Of a DNA stretch of 64,000 nt, positions 51,143 to 59,156 are shown one piece after another. The stretch lies in the NCBI GenBank assembly GCA_963773735.1, contig CAVZCK010000031.1, positions 236,843 to 300,842 of the forward strand, written 5' to 3'. The notes beneath the pieces are model-generated. The model saw only the letters and a list, made by a program, of their open reading frames with translations. It did no database searches and was not told the origin of the DNA. Each line of letters starts with the position of its first letter. Within the stretch, counting starts at the first letter, position 1. The DNA comes from CAVZCK01 sp963773735. GTDB lineage: Bacteria; Pseudomonadota; Alphaproteobacteria; Rhizobiales; Rhodomicrobiaceae. A program made the translations under genes and the position numbers.

Positions 51143-53353
51143 ATGTCGACCAGCCCCAGTGCCGCGATGCCCGATTTACTGCTTGAACTCTTTTCCGAAG
51201 AAATCCCTGCCAGAATGCAGGCGCGCGCCGCCGAGGACTTGCAGCGGCTGGCTGGCGACGGGCTCAAGGCAGCCGGGCTGACCTTCGCAAGAAGCGAGGC
51301 TAATTCCGGGCCGCGGCGTCTGGTTCTGCATGTCGAGGAGCTTTCCGCCCGTTCGGCCGATATAAGCGAGGAACGCAAGGGCCCGCGCGTCGGCGCGCCG
51401 GAGAAGGCGATCGAAGGTTTTTTGCGCGGTGCCGGCATCAGGAACCTTGACGGCTGCGAGACGCGGGACGACGGCAAGGGGCCGTTCTATGTCGCCATCA
51501 TCGAGAAGCCGGGCCGGCCGGCGGCTGCCATCGTCGCCGAAATCGTCCCCGAGGTGATCCGCAAATTCCCCTGGCCGAAGTCGATGCGCTGGGGCTCCTC
51601 GCGCCTGCGCTGGGTGCGCCCGCTGCATTCCATCCTTTGCATGCTGGAAGGCGCGGTGGTGCCGTTCGAGGTCGACGGCATCGAAAGCGGCCGGACCACG
51701 CGCGGGCATCGGCGCGCGCTCAATCCCGCTCTGCGCGGCAAGCCGCTCCCAGTGGAAAATTTCGCCGATTACAAGCGCTCGCTCGAAGCGGCGAATGTGA
51801 TTGTCGCCCGCGCGCGGCGCGTGGAAACCATTCTAAGCGAGGCGCGAAAACTGGCGGCGAAGGAAAAGCTCGACTGGGTGGAAGACCACGGGCTTGTTGA
51901 CGAGAATGCGGGGCTCGCCGAGTGGCCCGTGGTCTTGGCTGGAAGCTTTGATGAAAGCTTCCTGGATGTGCCGCAGGAGGTCCTGATCACCTCCATGAAG
52001 GCCCATCAGAAGTGCTTTTCGCTACGCTATCGCAACTCAACCAAATTGGCTAACCGCTTTTTACTGGTTGCGAATCTGCAAGCGGCCGATAGTGGCAAAT
52101 TGATCATAGCGGGCAATGAGCGGGTGATCCGCGCCCGGCTGTCGGATGCGAAATTCTTCTGGCAGAACGATAAGGCGCGCGGGCTTGAGGCGATGTTGCC
52201 GAAGCTCTACGAGATCACCTTTCATGAGGAGCTGGAGACGCAGGGCGAGCGCGTTCAGCGGCTGATGAAATTGGCGCGCGAGCTGGCGCCGATCGTCGGG
52301 GCCGATCCGGATAAGGCGGAGCGCGCGGCGCAGCTTTGCAAGGCCGATTTGGTGTCAGAGACCGTCGGCGAGTTTCCCGAACTTCAGGGCATCATGGGGC
52401 GCTATCTTGCGCTCGAACATGGCGAAGACCCGGAGGTGGCCGACGCCATCGCCGAACATTACAAGCCTGCCGGCCAAGGCGACAGCGTGCCGGTAAATCC
52501 GGTCTCCATCGCCGTGGCGGTGGCGGACAAGCTCGATATGCTATTTAGTTTTTGGCTCATCAATGAGCAGCCAACTGGCTCAAAGGATCCATACGCGCTT
52601 CGCCGAGCCGCACTCGGCATCATTCGCATCGTTCTCGAACTTAATCTTCGATTGCCAATCGTAACAATCGCAAACGATGCCATGCTCGCGCTGTCACACT
52701 CACTAAGTAATGCAAGTTTTGAGAAGAAGCGGAGAGCTGCGGAAAACGTCGGAGTAACATTTGTTGAAGTTAAGGCAACAGGCGTCGGGTTCGTTGATTT
52801 CGGTGGCCGGTCAGTAATCAGCTCCGCGCCGGTCCTTCTTAGCTTCTTCGCGGACCGCCTCAAGGTCCATCTCCGCGAGCAAGGCGCGCGCCACGACCTG
52901 ATCGACGCCGTCTTCGCCCTGCCCGGCCAGGACGATCTCTTGATGATCGTCCGCCGCGTCGAAGCGCTCGGCCGTTTCCTCGAAACCGAAGACGGCGCCA
53001 ATTTGCTGACCGGCGTCAAGCGCGCGCAGAATATCCTCAGGATCGAGGAGAAGAAGGACGCCCGCGACTATTCCGGCGTGCCCGACGCCAGGCTCTATGC
53101 CGAACCGCAGGAAAAGGCACTTGCCAAGTCCATCGACGAGGTGAGCAAAGCGGCGCGCAAGGCTTTGGAGAAAGAGGATTTCGAGGGCGCGATGGCCGCG
53201 CTCGCAAAACTGCGCGCGCCGGTCGACGCCTTTTTCGACAGTGTCACCGTCAACGCGCCCGACCCCGCCCGGCGCGAGAACCGGCTGAAACTGTTGTCGC
53301 AAATCCGCGCGGCAACGCTCGACGTGGCGGACTTCTCCAAGATCGAAGGCTGA
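51143..53353 (+). CDS. glyS: Glycyl-tRNA synthetase beta subunit
   Basis: Beta subunit of the alpha2beta2 GlyRS; needed for tRNA-Gly binding and full activity. The 736-residue protein begins LLLELFSEEIPARMQARAAEDL and has the HD-domain-like EFPELQGIMGRYLALEHGED and DKLDMLFSFWLINEQPTGSKDP, ending in an anticodon-binding region (FFDSVTVNAPDPARRENRLKLL). glyQ, normally adjacent, is absent from this window. Codon use is striking: 52020-52100 and 52530-52830 are AT-rich with TTA, ATA, AGT and CTA codons quite unlike the rest of the gene, suggesting a recombined or chimeric segment. Confidence 0.93.
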   Translation: MSTSPSAAMPDLLLELFSEEIPARMQARAAEDLQRLAGDGLKAAGLTFARSEANSGPRRLVLHVEELSARSADISEERKGPRVGAPEKAIEGFLRGAGIRNLDGCETRDDGKGPFYVAIIEKPGRPAAAIVAEIVPEVIRKFPWPKSMRWGSSRLRWVRPLHSILCMLEGAVVPFEVDGIESGRTTRGHRRALNPALRGKPLPVENFADYKRSLEAANVIVARARRVETILSEARKLAAKEKLDWVEDHGLVDENAGLAEWPVVLAGSFDESFLDVPQEVLITSMKAHQKCFSLRYRNSTKLANRFLLVANLQAADSGKLIIAGNERVIRARLSDAKFFWQNDKARGLEAMLPKLYEITFHEELETQGERVQRLMKLARELAPIVGADPDKAERAAQLCKADLVSETVGEFPELQGIMGRYLALEHGEDPEVADAIAEHYKPAGQGDSVPVNPVSIAVAVADKLDMLFSFWLINEQPTGSKDPYALRRAALGIIRIVLELNLRLPIVTIANDAMLALSHSLSNASFEKKRRAAENVGVTFVEVKATGVGFVDFGGRSVISSAPVLLSFFADRLKVHLREQGARHDLIDAVFALPGQDDLLMIVRRVEALGRFLETEDGANLLTGVKRAQNILRIEEKKDARDYSGVPDARLYAEPQEKALAKSIDEVSKAARKALEKEDFEGAMAALAKLRAPVDAFFDSVTVNAPDPARRENRLKLLSQIRAATLDVADFSKIEG

Positions 53354-53763
53354 TGCCGTCTGGGCTACCCCTCAACCTCTCCATGGAAGACCTCTGCGAA
53401 ACACGCGGAATGTCTCCTTTTTCGTCATCCCGGAAGCCTGAAAGGCTATCCGGGATCACGTAAGGCGATGCAGAATGGGACCCCGGCTCGGCCTATCGGC
53501 CGTCCGGGGTGGCGGAACTCTGTGAGGTTGGAGATGCGCCAAAAATCTCCATGGAGGTCGGCGCGCTTAGAGCACGATCAGTTGAGGTGGAAACAGCCGC
53601 AGGCGGCATTCCATCATTGCCGTGCCAAGCCCCGGCAATCCATGCCGCTCAGCGACAAGGCGCGGTTGTGGGCGGCGACGTCACGGAATGGGCCCCGGAT
53701 CTCGCGAAGGCTCGCCCGAGGATTACGGCGGACGGCGGCAATTCCATCTAAACCGACGCTGCC
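53354..53763. other. Gene-free interval after glyS
   Basis: No credible gene. It contains the hairpin pair at 53427-53510 and otherwise scattered GC-rich text with a GGAACTCTG...GGAGATGC stretch; nothing else recognised. Confidence 0.5.
53427..53510. repeat. Two adjacent palindromic hairpins
   Basis: First: ATCCCGGA (53427-53434) with TCCGGGAT (53449-53456), inner stem AGCC/GGCT. Second: ACCCCGG (53480-53486) with CCGGGGT (53504-53510), inner GGCC/GGCC. They match the CCCCGG/CCGGGG family seen elsewhere in the window. A bidirectional terminator role is possible. Confidence 0.6.
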
Positions 53764-54537
53764 CTAACTCCGCTCCCCGCCCTTGAGCCACGCCCGCATG
53801 AAACGGTCGATCCAGGCACGCACGCCCGGGCCGTGATGGTGGTGCGCCGCGATGTGCTCGGTGCGCGGATGCGCGCCAGGCAAGGTCAGGCGATGTCCGG
53901 CGAGTGTGGTCCAGCGATGGATCATGGCGAGCGTCATCTCCGGGTGGAACTGTACGCCGAACGCCTTGTCGCCATATTGCATCGCCTGATTTTCGAAATC
54001 GCGGCTGCTTGCAAGCTGCCTTGCCCCGCTCGGCAGTGAAAAGCCTTCCCGGTGCCATTGATAGACCTGATGCGGCCAGGCAACGAGCGCGGCCCCGGCC
54101 TCGTTCGGCTCAATCGGGTAGTAGCCCGCCTCGATGATCTCATCCGGATGCGGGCGCACCTCGGCGCCCAAATGTATCGCAAGCATCTGCGCGCCGAGAC
54201 AGATGCCAAGGAACGGCTTGTTCTCGCTGAGCGGCACGGCGAGCCAATCGATTTCCTCGCGGATATAGCCGTCCGAATCGTTCGCGCTCATCGGCCCGCC
54301 GAACATGATCGCGCCGGCGTGGCCGGCAAGCGTTTCCGGCAGGGTGTCGCCGAAGCGCGGACAGCGGATGTCGAGCGCGTAGCCCCGCGCGCTTAGCCAC
54401 TGGCCGACGGCGCCAGCCTGCAACTCGCGCCGGTGAAAGATCATCAGCATCGTCCCGGGAGTAGTCCCGTTGACCCGATTTGGGCTCTCACCAGCAGCCG
54501 GAGGGCTGTCTTCCGTTTCACTGTCGAAGGTCGTCAT
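53764..54537 (-). CDS. Class I glutamine amidotransferase-like protein
   Basis: A 257-residue GATase1 protein. The nucleophile elbow is FLGICLGAQMLAIHLG (cysteine), the catalytic pair is in FGVQFHPEMTLAMI (histidine and glutamate), and AGAIMFGGPMSAND forms the oxyanion region. It resembles stand-alone GMP-synthase-like amidotransferases of unknown acceptor. The first 30 residues are acidic and poorly conserved, so the start could be at MLMIFHRRE. The next gene on the same strand (an SDR) starts further upstream, about 30 bp away. Confidence 0.85.
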   Translation of the reverse strand: MTTFDSETEDSPPAAGESPNRVNGTTPGTMLMIFHRRELQAGAVGQWLSARGYALDIRCPRFGDTLPETLAGHAGAIMFGGPMSANDSDGYIREEIDWLAVPLSENKPFLGICLGAQMLAIHLGAEVRPHPDEIIEAGYYPIEPNEAGAALVAWPHQVYQWHREGFSLPSGARQLASSRDFENQAMQYGDKAFGVQFHPEMTLAMIHRWTTLAGHRLTLPGAHPRTEHIAAHHHHGPGVRAWIDRFMRAWLKGGERS

Positions 54538-54566
54538 TGCTCAAAAGCGGTCCATGGACGCTGTGA

Positions 54567-55433
54567 TCAATAGCGGCGTTTTAGAAACCAACCGATGAAC
54601 GGCACCAAAATCACATGCGGAATCAAGCGTACCGCAAAAGCGTTAAACGAGGGAATCAGCCCGGGCACGATCACGGTCCGCCGCCCCATAAAGGCGCTAT
54701 GGATGATGCGCGCTGCGGTCTCCGGCCGCATAACCAGTTGCATATGAAGGTAAAAGGCACTTGCCGCCTGCATGCGCTCATGGAAGCGCGTCGCAACCGG
54801 GCCGGGCGCCGCGGCGGAAATGCGAACGCCGAGCCCTGCATTCTCATAGGCGAGCGCCTCGGTCAGCGACATGACATAGGCTTTCGAGGCATAATAGGCG
54901 GCCTCGTAGGGGCCGGGGAACAGGCCGCCGATCGAGGCGATATTGAGGATGCCGCCGCGCCCGCGGCGCAGCATCCCCGGCAGGAAGCTGTGGGTGAGCA
55001 GGGTCAGTGCCTCGATATTCAGCCTGCAGAGTTCGATAACGCGCGCCGGATCCTGCCCGGCAAACGGGCCGCCAAGGCCGATGCCCGCATTATTCACGAG
55101 AATATCGGCGTAGAGCCCATGACGGTCGAGCGCGTCCTGAATAGCGTTGACGTAGCCGGGCAAGGTCAGATCGATCGGGGCCGCATGAGCCTCGGCTCCG
55201 AAATCGCGCCGCAGCTCGGATGCCGCCCGATCGAGATTTTCGGCGCTGCGCGCGATGAGAAGGATGCGGTGACCGTGTCCGGCAAATTCATTGGCGAGAT
55301 GGCGCCCGATGCCCTCGCTTCCCCCGGTGATGATGCAAACCGGCTCCCGCCCCTCAGCCTCGGCACTCACGCCGCCTCTGCGCCGGTTCCGTCTCGACCA
55401 CGCCGTCTCCAGCCTTTGCAGCCAGTTTGCCAT
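54567..55433 (-). CDS. Short-chain dehydrogenase, SDR with membrane-like C-terminus
   Basis: A 288-residue SDR with TGGSEGIGRHLANEF, NNAGIGLGGPFAG, catalytic serine in LNIASIGGLFPG, YYASKAY (YxxxK), and a hydrophobic C-terminal segment (FAVRLIPHVILVPFIGWFL) that may sit on the membrane. This resembles DltE/YqjQ-type SDRs rather than a named metabolic enzyme. It is 4 bp downstream of TerB and 29 bp upstream of the amidotransferase gene, so a three-gene unit is possible. Confidence 0.85.
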   Translation of the reverse strand: MANWLQRLETAWSRRNRRRGGVSAEAEGREPVCIITGGSEGIGRHLANEFAGHGHRILLIARSAENLDRAASELRRDFGAEAHAAPIDLTLPGYVNAIQDALDRHGLYADILVNNAGIGLGGPFAGQDPARVIELCRLNIEALTLLTHSFLPGMLRRGRGGILNIASIGGLFPGPYEAAYYASKAYVMSLTEALAYENAGLGVRISAAAPGPVATRFHERMQAASAFYLHMQLVMRPETAARIIHSAFMGRRTVIVPGLIPSFNAFAVRLIPHVILVPFIGWFLKRRY

Positions 55434-55437
55434 GCGG

Positions 55438-55896
55438 CTACCCGATCTCCTTGCGCACCATACGTTTCAGCTCCATGCGGTCGCGGGCAGGTACGGCGAG
55501 CAGTTCGGCAGTCCGCCAGATCAGATTATCTTCGAGCGGGCCGAGTTCGCCGTCGGCATAAACGAGACGCCACATCATGGCAATGATTTCACGCTTTTCG
55601 TCGAGCGACAGGCGATCACGCAGGACGGAGGTAAAGCGGTAGATGTCGACCGCCTCCTGCTCGCTCCTCTCGGCCTCCGTGAGCAGGCGGTTGAACTCGG
55701 GCTCCTCGAGATGAAAGTGGGAGGTCAGGATCGGCTTGAGCTGCGCCATTTCGTCCTCGCCGACGGTGCCGTCGATGGCGATGGCGTGGAAAAGCAGAGC
55801 CGCCGTTGCCAGGCGGACTTCGTTTTCGGCGATCTTTTCGCCTTCGTCACGCGAGCCGAGAGAATTCAATGAAAGCGGTAATGGATTTGAACATGG
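55438..55896 (-). pseudogene. TerB-family protein, frameshifted near its N-terminus
   Basis: TerB-type helical protein often near SDR or regulatory genes. The body reads EGEKIAENEVRLATAALLFHAIAIDGTVGEDEMAQLKPIL and IIAMMWRLVYADGELGPLEDNLIWRTAELL, including the paired acidic (DG) motifs of the family. The natural start MFKSITAFIEF lies at 55896 (GGAAGCG upstream) in a different frame; removing one T near 55860 gives MFKSITAFIEFLGSRDEGEK and restores about 152 residues. The long upstream frame to 56058 is not protein-like. Confidence 0.75.
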
Positions 55897-56033
55897 CGAA
55901 CGCTTCCAAATCGGTGTTCGATGGCAACCGGGAGAAGCGCTTTGGGGCGCACTCGGGGACGGCCACCGGCCGCTAGTGAGGCAATTGAGAAGTCCGCTAA
56001 CCCCGTCTACCGAATCGATGTAGGGCACTTCCC

Positions 56034-56141
56034 GGTCTAAGGCCACACTAGACACCAATCGTTGCCGGTGTCCCTTTTGAATTCGAATTCTGCTGCGGAC
56101 CTCACCGCGAAATCAGGCGGACTTCGGATTCGGGACACTAG
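56034..56141. repeat. Dispersed imperfect palindrome, copy 2
   Basis: The same sequence family as 2961-3067. The left arm GTGTCCC-TTTT-GAATTCGAA pairs with the right arm TTCGGATTCGGGACAC. GCCACACTAGAC and GTTGCC-GTGTCCC upstream match copy 1. It lies just before the Nudix start codon. Confidence 0.6.
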
Positions 56142-56175
56142 GTTTGAGAGCCTGTCTGGATCATATATTGGACTT

Positions 56176-56688
56176 ATGCCAGAGGATGCAAAGGCTGCAA
56201 TTGCCGCGCCCTTCAGTGCCATGACGAAGACCACCGAAAGCGGAGCTCTGACGCCGCAAGCGGCAGTCAGCGCCGCGATTTTCAAGGACAGCAAGGTCCT
56301 CCTGGTCAAGCGGGGCCGTCCGCCGGCGAAAGGGCTCTGGAGCCTGCCGGGCGGGCATATCGAGCCTGGCGAGCCCGCGCTCGAGGCCATCCGGCGCGAG
56401 CTCTTCGAGGAAACCGGGATCGCGGCGAAAATTTTCGATATCGCCGGGATAAAGGATGTCGTTCATCGAAATGACAGGGGCGAGGTGCTATTTCACCGTG
56501 TCATTATTGTGTTTTATGGCATTTGGGAAGCCGGAGAGGCCATAGCGGGAAGTGATGCGGACGCGGCGTCATGGCATGGTCTGGATGCGCTCGCCTCGCT
56601 GCCGGGGACGGGCGGACTTCCGGCGATCGTCGCCACCGCCGCGGACAAGCTGCGGCGGCTGGAGCGCGACGACGAGCCACTTCGATGA
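56176..56688 (+). CDS. Nudix hydrolase
   Basis: Hydrolyses nucleoside diphosphates linked to another group; substrate unknown. The Nudix box is complete: GGHIEPGEPALEAIRRELFEETGI (G-x5-E-x7-REU-x-EE-x-GU), at about residues 68-91 from the chosen start. The C-terminal sheet VLFHRVIIVFYGIWEAGEAIAG fits. The start is uncertain: ATG 56176 or 56221 (MTKTTESGAL), neither with a good ribosome-binding site. In this group the gene normally precedes a TIGR02301 protein, as here. Confidence 0.87.
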   Translation: MPEDAKAAIAAPFSAMTKTTESGALTPQAAVSAAIFKDSKVLLVKRGRPPAKGLWSLPGGHIEPGEPALEAIRRELFEETGIAAKIFDIAGIKDVVHRNDRGEVLFHRVIIVFYGIWEAGEAIAGSDADAASWHGLDALASLPGTGGLPAIVATAADKLRRLERDDEPLR

Positions 56689-56761
56689 TGTGGGACAAAC
56701 AGGACCTCGCCGGCAGCATATTGGAAAACACTTAGACCATTGAGTTGAGGTTGACGGGTTT

Positions 56762-57211
56762 ATGCAACCTACGATAGAAATGCGAATAGTGGCGACAACC
56801 AGAGCGTTTTTGGTGACTTCGGCGATCATGGTGCTGGCAGGATCTCAGCTCTTTGCGCAGGCCTCCTTCGCGGAGCCGGCGAAGTCGCCGGCGGCTTCCG
56901 ACGATCCTGATGCGCGACCTTACGATGCGCAAATCTACCGGCTATCAGAGATCCTCGGAGCGGTTCATTATCTGCGCGAACTTTGCGGCGCCGACGAAGG
57001 CCAAGTCTGGCGTACTCAGATGCGCGATCTCGTCAATGCCGAGGGCACCAGCGCTCTTCGCCGTGCTCGCCTCGTCGATAGCTTCAACAAGGGCTATCGC
57101 GGCTATGCGCGCACCTACCGGACCTGCACGAAGCCCGCTGTCCTCGCAATCAATCGGTTCATGGAGCAAGGCACAAGCATCGCTCAAGCTCTGATTGAAG
57201 ATCATCGTTAA
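56762..57211 (+). CDS. TIGR02301 family exported protein
   Basis: A 149-residue protein with an N-terminal hydrophobic signal (AFLVTSAIMVLAGSQLFAQASFA) and the family core IYRLSEILGAVHYLRELCGADEGQVWRTQMRDLVNAEG then RRARLVDSFNKGYRGYARTYRTCTKPA, including two conserved cysteines that probably form a disulfide. The family is confined to Hyphomicrobiales and close relatives and has no known function. Its order after a Nudix gene is conserved. ATG 56762 or 56780 are both possible. Confidence 0.87.
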   Translation: MQPTIEMRIVATTRAFLVTSAIMVLAGSQLFAQASFAEPAKSPAASDDPDARPYDAQIYRLSEILGAVHYLRELCGADEGQVWRTQMRDLVNAEGTSALRRARLVDSFNKGYRGYARTYRTCTKPAVLAINRFMEQGTSIAQALIEDHR

Positions 57212-57351
57212 GCAAGAATTATTAAAAATTTCATTCGCTCGTTAAGCACAACAACAAAGCTGTCATACGCCATCGAACGGCTGTGATAGGAAAATCAGAG
57301 CGTTATGTGTTTGGTGACATTTGGAGAGACAACGCGTGTATCGGATAAGAG

Positions 57352-57606
57352 ATTACAATTTATCCCGCGAACTCAAGCGCTGCACTGGAGGAACAGAAGC
57401 AGGCTGCTCTCCGTTACATTCTCGAAGCCTGGGAAGAAGCGATCTATGACGGCATTCAGCCGGAAATGCTCGCCAACGCCGCGTTCTTTGCTGCTTTGTC
57501 CGACCTCGTCTCCAGTTATGGCGAAGACGCCGTTGCCAAAATGGCAGAAGGCCTCGCACGCCGAATTCACAATGGCGAGTTTACTCTAAACCGGATCACC
57601 CAATAG
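57352..57606 (+). CDS. Small conserved helical protein, start codon uncertain
   Basis: A frame of about 84 codons ending at 57606 encodes AALEEQKQAALRYILEAWEE, AIYDGIQPEMLANAAFFAAL and SDLVSSYGEDAVAKMAEGLA, clearly a helical protein and characteristic of an unassigned rhizobial family. It has no ATG; ATT at 57352 (behind AAGAG) begins TIYPANSSAALEE, matching the expected N-terminus with M replaced. Either ATT initiation or a G-to-T change or error. It overlaps the convergent LysE gene by 21 bp. Confidence 0.6.
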   Translation: MTIYPANSSAALEEQKQAALRYILEAWEEAIYDGIQPEMLANAAFFAALSDLVSSYGEDAVAKMAEGLARRIHNGEFTLNRITQ

Positions 57607-58401
57607 ACCCAGCTGCCTGCCAATGAAGTCGGGCAGGAGGCCGGGCGCTGTCGCCGCATCGGCGGCAGGTCCGATGATCCCCATGGCAAACTGAAAAAAC
57701 AACAGGCCGCCAAAGGCAAGCAGCGCGACGCCGGCGACCTGGTTGATGATCTTCAGCCGGTTTTCATTGATCTTGTCGCGCAGTTTCTCGATCAGGCGCG
57801 ACAGCCCGGCCCACCAAAGCAGGCTGCCGACCATCACCGATACCACGATCATCAACGCCTCCAGATAATTCCTGAAGCCGCCGATCACTGAACCAAGCCC
57901 CCCGAAGATGGCGAAAAGCCCGAGGATGGCGCCGGGATTGGTAATGGTCAGAAAGAAGGTCTGCGGGATGACGCTCGCATGCGGCAGGATGCGCCAGATC
58001 TGAAAGCGCAGTGCGGGACGCAGCCCCTCCGGGACCCGGTCGACAATGCGGCGAAGCTGCGACCAGCTCGTCCGGGCGGGGACCCTCAGCGTCGGCTTGG
58101 CCATGAACAGCCTGGCGCCGAATGCGATCATGATAAGGCCGCCGATGAGTTGAATCTCCTGCTTGTAGCGGGCCATGACCCCCGAAATTGCGGTAATGCC
58201 GAAGGCGGCGACAGACGCGATCAGCCCGTCAGCCAGCACCGCCCCGACACCGGCCGCAAAGCCGCCCCAGAAGCCTCGCTCCAGCGTCCGCTGTATGCAG
58301 ACGATATTGACGGGACCGACGGGCGCTGCAATGAGCACGCCTATGAATAGACCGCTTGCGATGAGCTGCGTGCTCGAGGCGACGAGGTCAGTGGAAAGCA
58401 C
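57586..58401 (-). CDS. LysE-family amino-acid exporter
   Basis: A 271-residue inner-membrane transporter with six hydrophobic segments. The LysE/RhtB signature is LFIGVLIAAPVGPVNIVCIQRTLERGFWGGFAAGVGAVLAD near the start, and TITNPGAILGLFAIFGGLGS in the middle. Substrate could be an amino acid or analogue. The N-terminus begins with weakly conserved residues, so the start might be further in. Convergent with the small helical protein gene. Confidence 0.88.
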   Translation of the reverse strand: MLSTDLVASSTQLIASGLFIGVLIAAPVGPVNIVCIQRTLERGFWGGFAAGVGAVLADGLIASVAAFGITAISGVMARYKQEIQLIGGLIMIAFGARLFMAKPTLRVPARTSWSQLRRIVDRVPEGLRPALRFQIWRILPHASVIPQTFFLTITNPGAILGLFAIFGGLGSVIGGFRNYLEALMIVVSVMVGSLLWWAGLSRLIEKLRDKINENRLKIINQVAGVALLAFGGLLFFQFAMGIIGPAADAATAPGLLPDFIGRQLGLLGDPV

Positions 58402-58517
58402 CGTCAGCAGGTCCCGTCATAAGGTTGGCTCAATGATCGCCCAATCCATAACTTTGATCGGCAGTCTTCAAACTGCCCTTGTTCTGTAAATCGTCGCCGC
58501 GCGAGGAGAAAAGCCGG

Positions 58518-59141
58518 ATGCGACAGTCACCAGGGAGCATCGCGATTCGCTGCCTCAAAATCCCGACGCTATTCCTAGCCGTGGCCCTCGGCCTTGTCTA
58601 TGCTTTGACACCTCTGGTTCCTCCGCTAAGAGCAGAAAAAGCCGCCAAAGAAAAGGCAGATTTTCCAAGCGGCTCGCTTGAAATCTTGCGCGACTTCTCG
58701 GTTTTGCCGCCCGAAGTCGACAGGATCAGGCGTGCGATCCTCACGGCGGCGATGAGCGGGGATATCGACGCCATGCGCGTGCCCATCGAGATGAATGAGA
58801 TCCCGCCGATCGTGGCACGCGACAAAGTCGCCGATCCGATCCGCTATTGGCGAAAGGTCTCGGGGGACGGCGATGGCCGGGAAATTCTGGCGATTTTAAT
58901 TCAGCTTTTCCGCACCGGCTTCGTCAAAAAGCACGCCGCGATGGGCGAAGAACTCTATATCTGGCCTTATTTCGCCGAGCTGCCGATCGGCAAATTGTCG
59001 CCGGCCCAGCAGGTCGAGCTGTTGACGATCGTTTCGCCGCAGCGGCTAAAGGCGATGCAGGCATCAGGCCGCTATGACTATTACCGCATCGGTATCGCGC
59101 AGAACGGCACGTGGCATTTCTTCCACGATCATGTCGACTGA
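58518..59141 (+). CDS. Exported hypothetical protein
   Basis: A 207-residue protein with an N-terminal hydrophobic segment (LKIPTLFLAVALGLVYALTPLVPPLRA) and no recognised domain. It has a helical middle (PPEVDRIRRAILTAAMSGDIDAMRVPIEMNEIPP) and a compact C-terminal half with conserved-looking GEELYIWPYFAELPIGKL and RYDYYRIGIAQNGTWHFFHDHVD; the WHFF end is aromatic-rich. Probably periplasmic. GGAG upstream supports the ATG at 58518 rather than 58479. Confidence 0.75.
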   Translation: MRQSPGSIAIRCLKIPTLFLAVALGLVYALTPLVPPLRAEKAAKEKADFPSGSLEILRDFSVLPPEVDRIRRAILTAAMSGDIDAMRVPIEMNEIPPIVARDKVADPIRYWRKVSGDGDGREILAILIQLFRTGFVKKHAAMGEELYIWPYFAELPIGKLSPAQQVELLTIVSPQRLKAMQASGRYDYYRIGIAQNGTWHFFHDHVD

Positions 59142-59156
59142 TGCCGCAGCCGCCGG

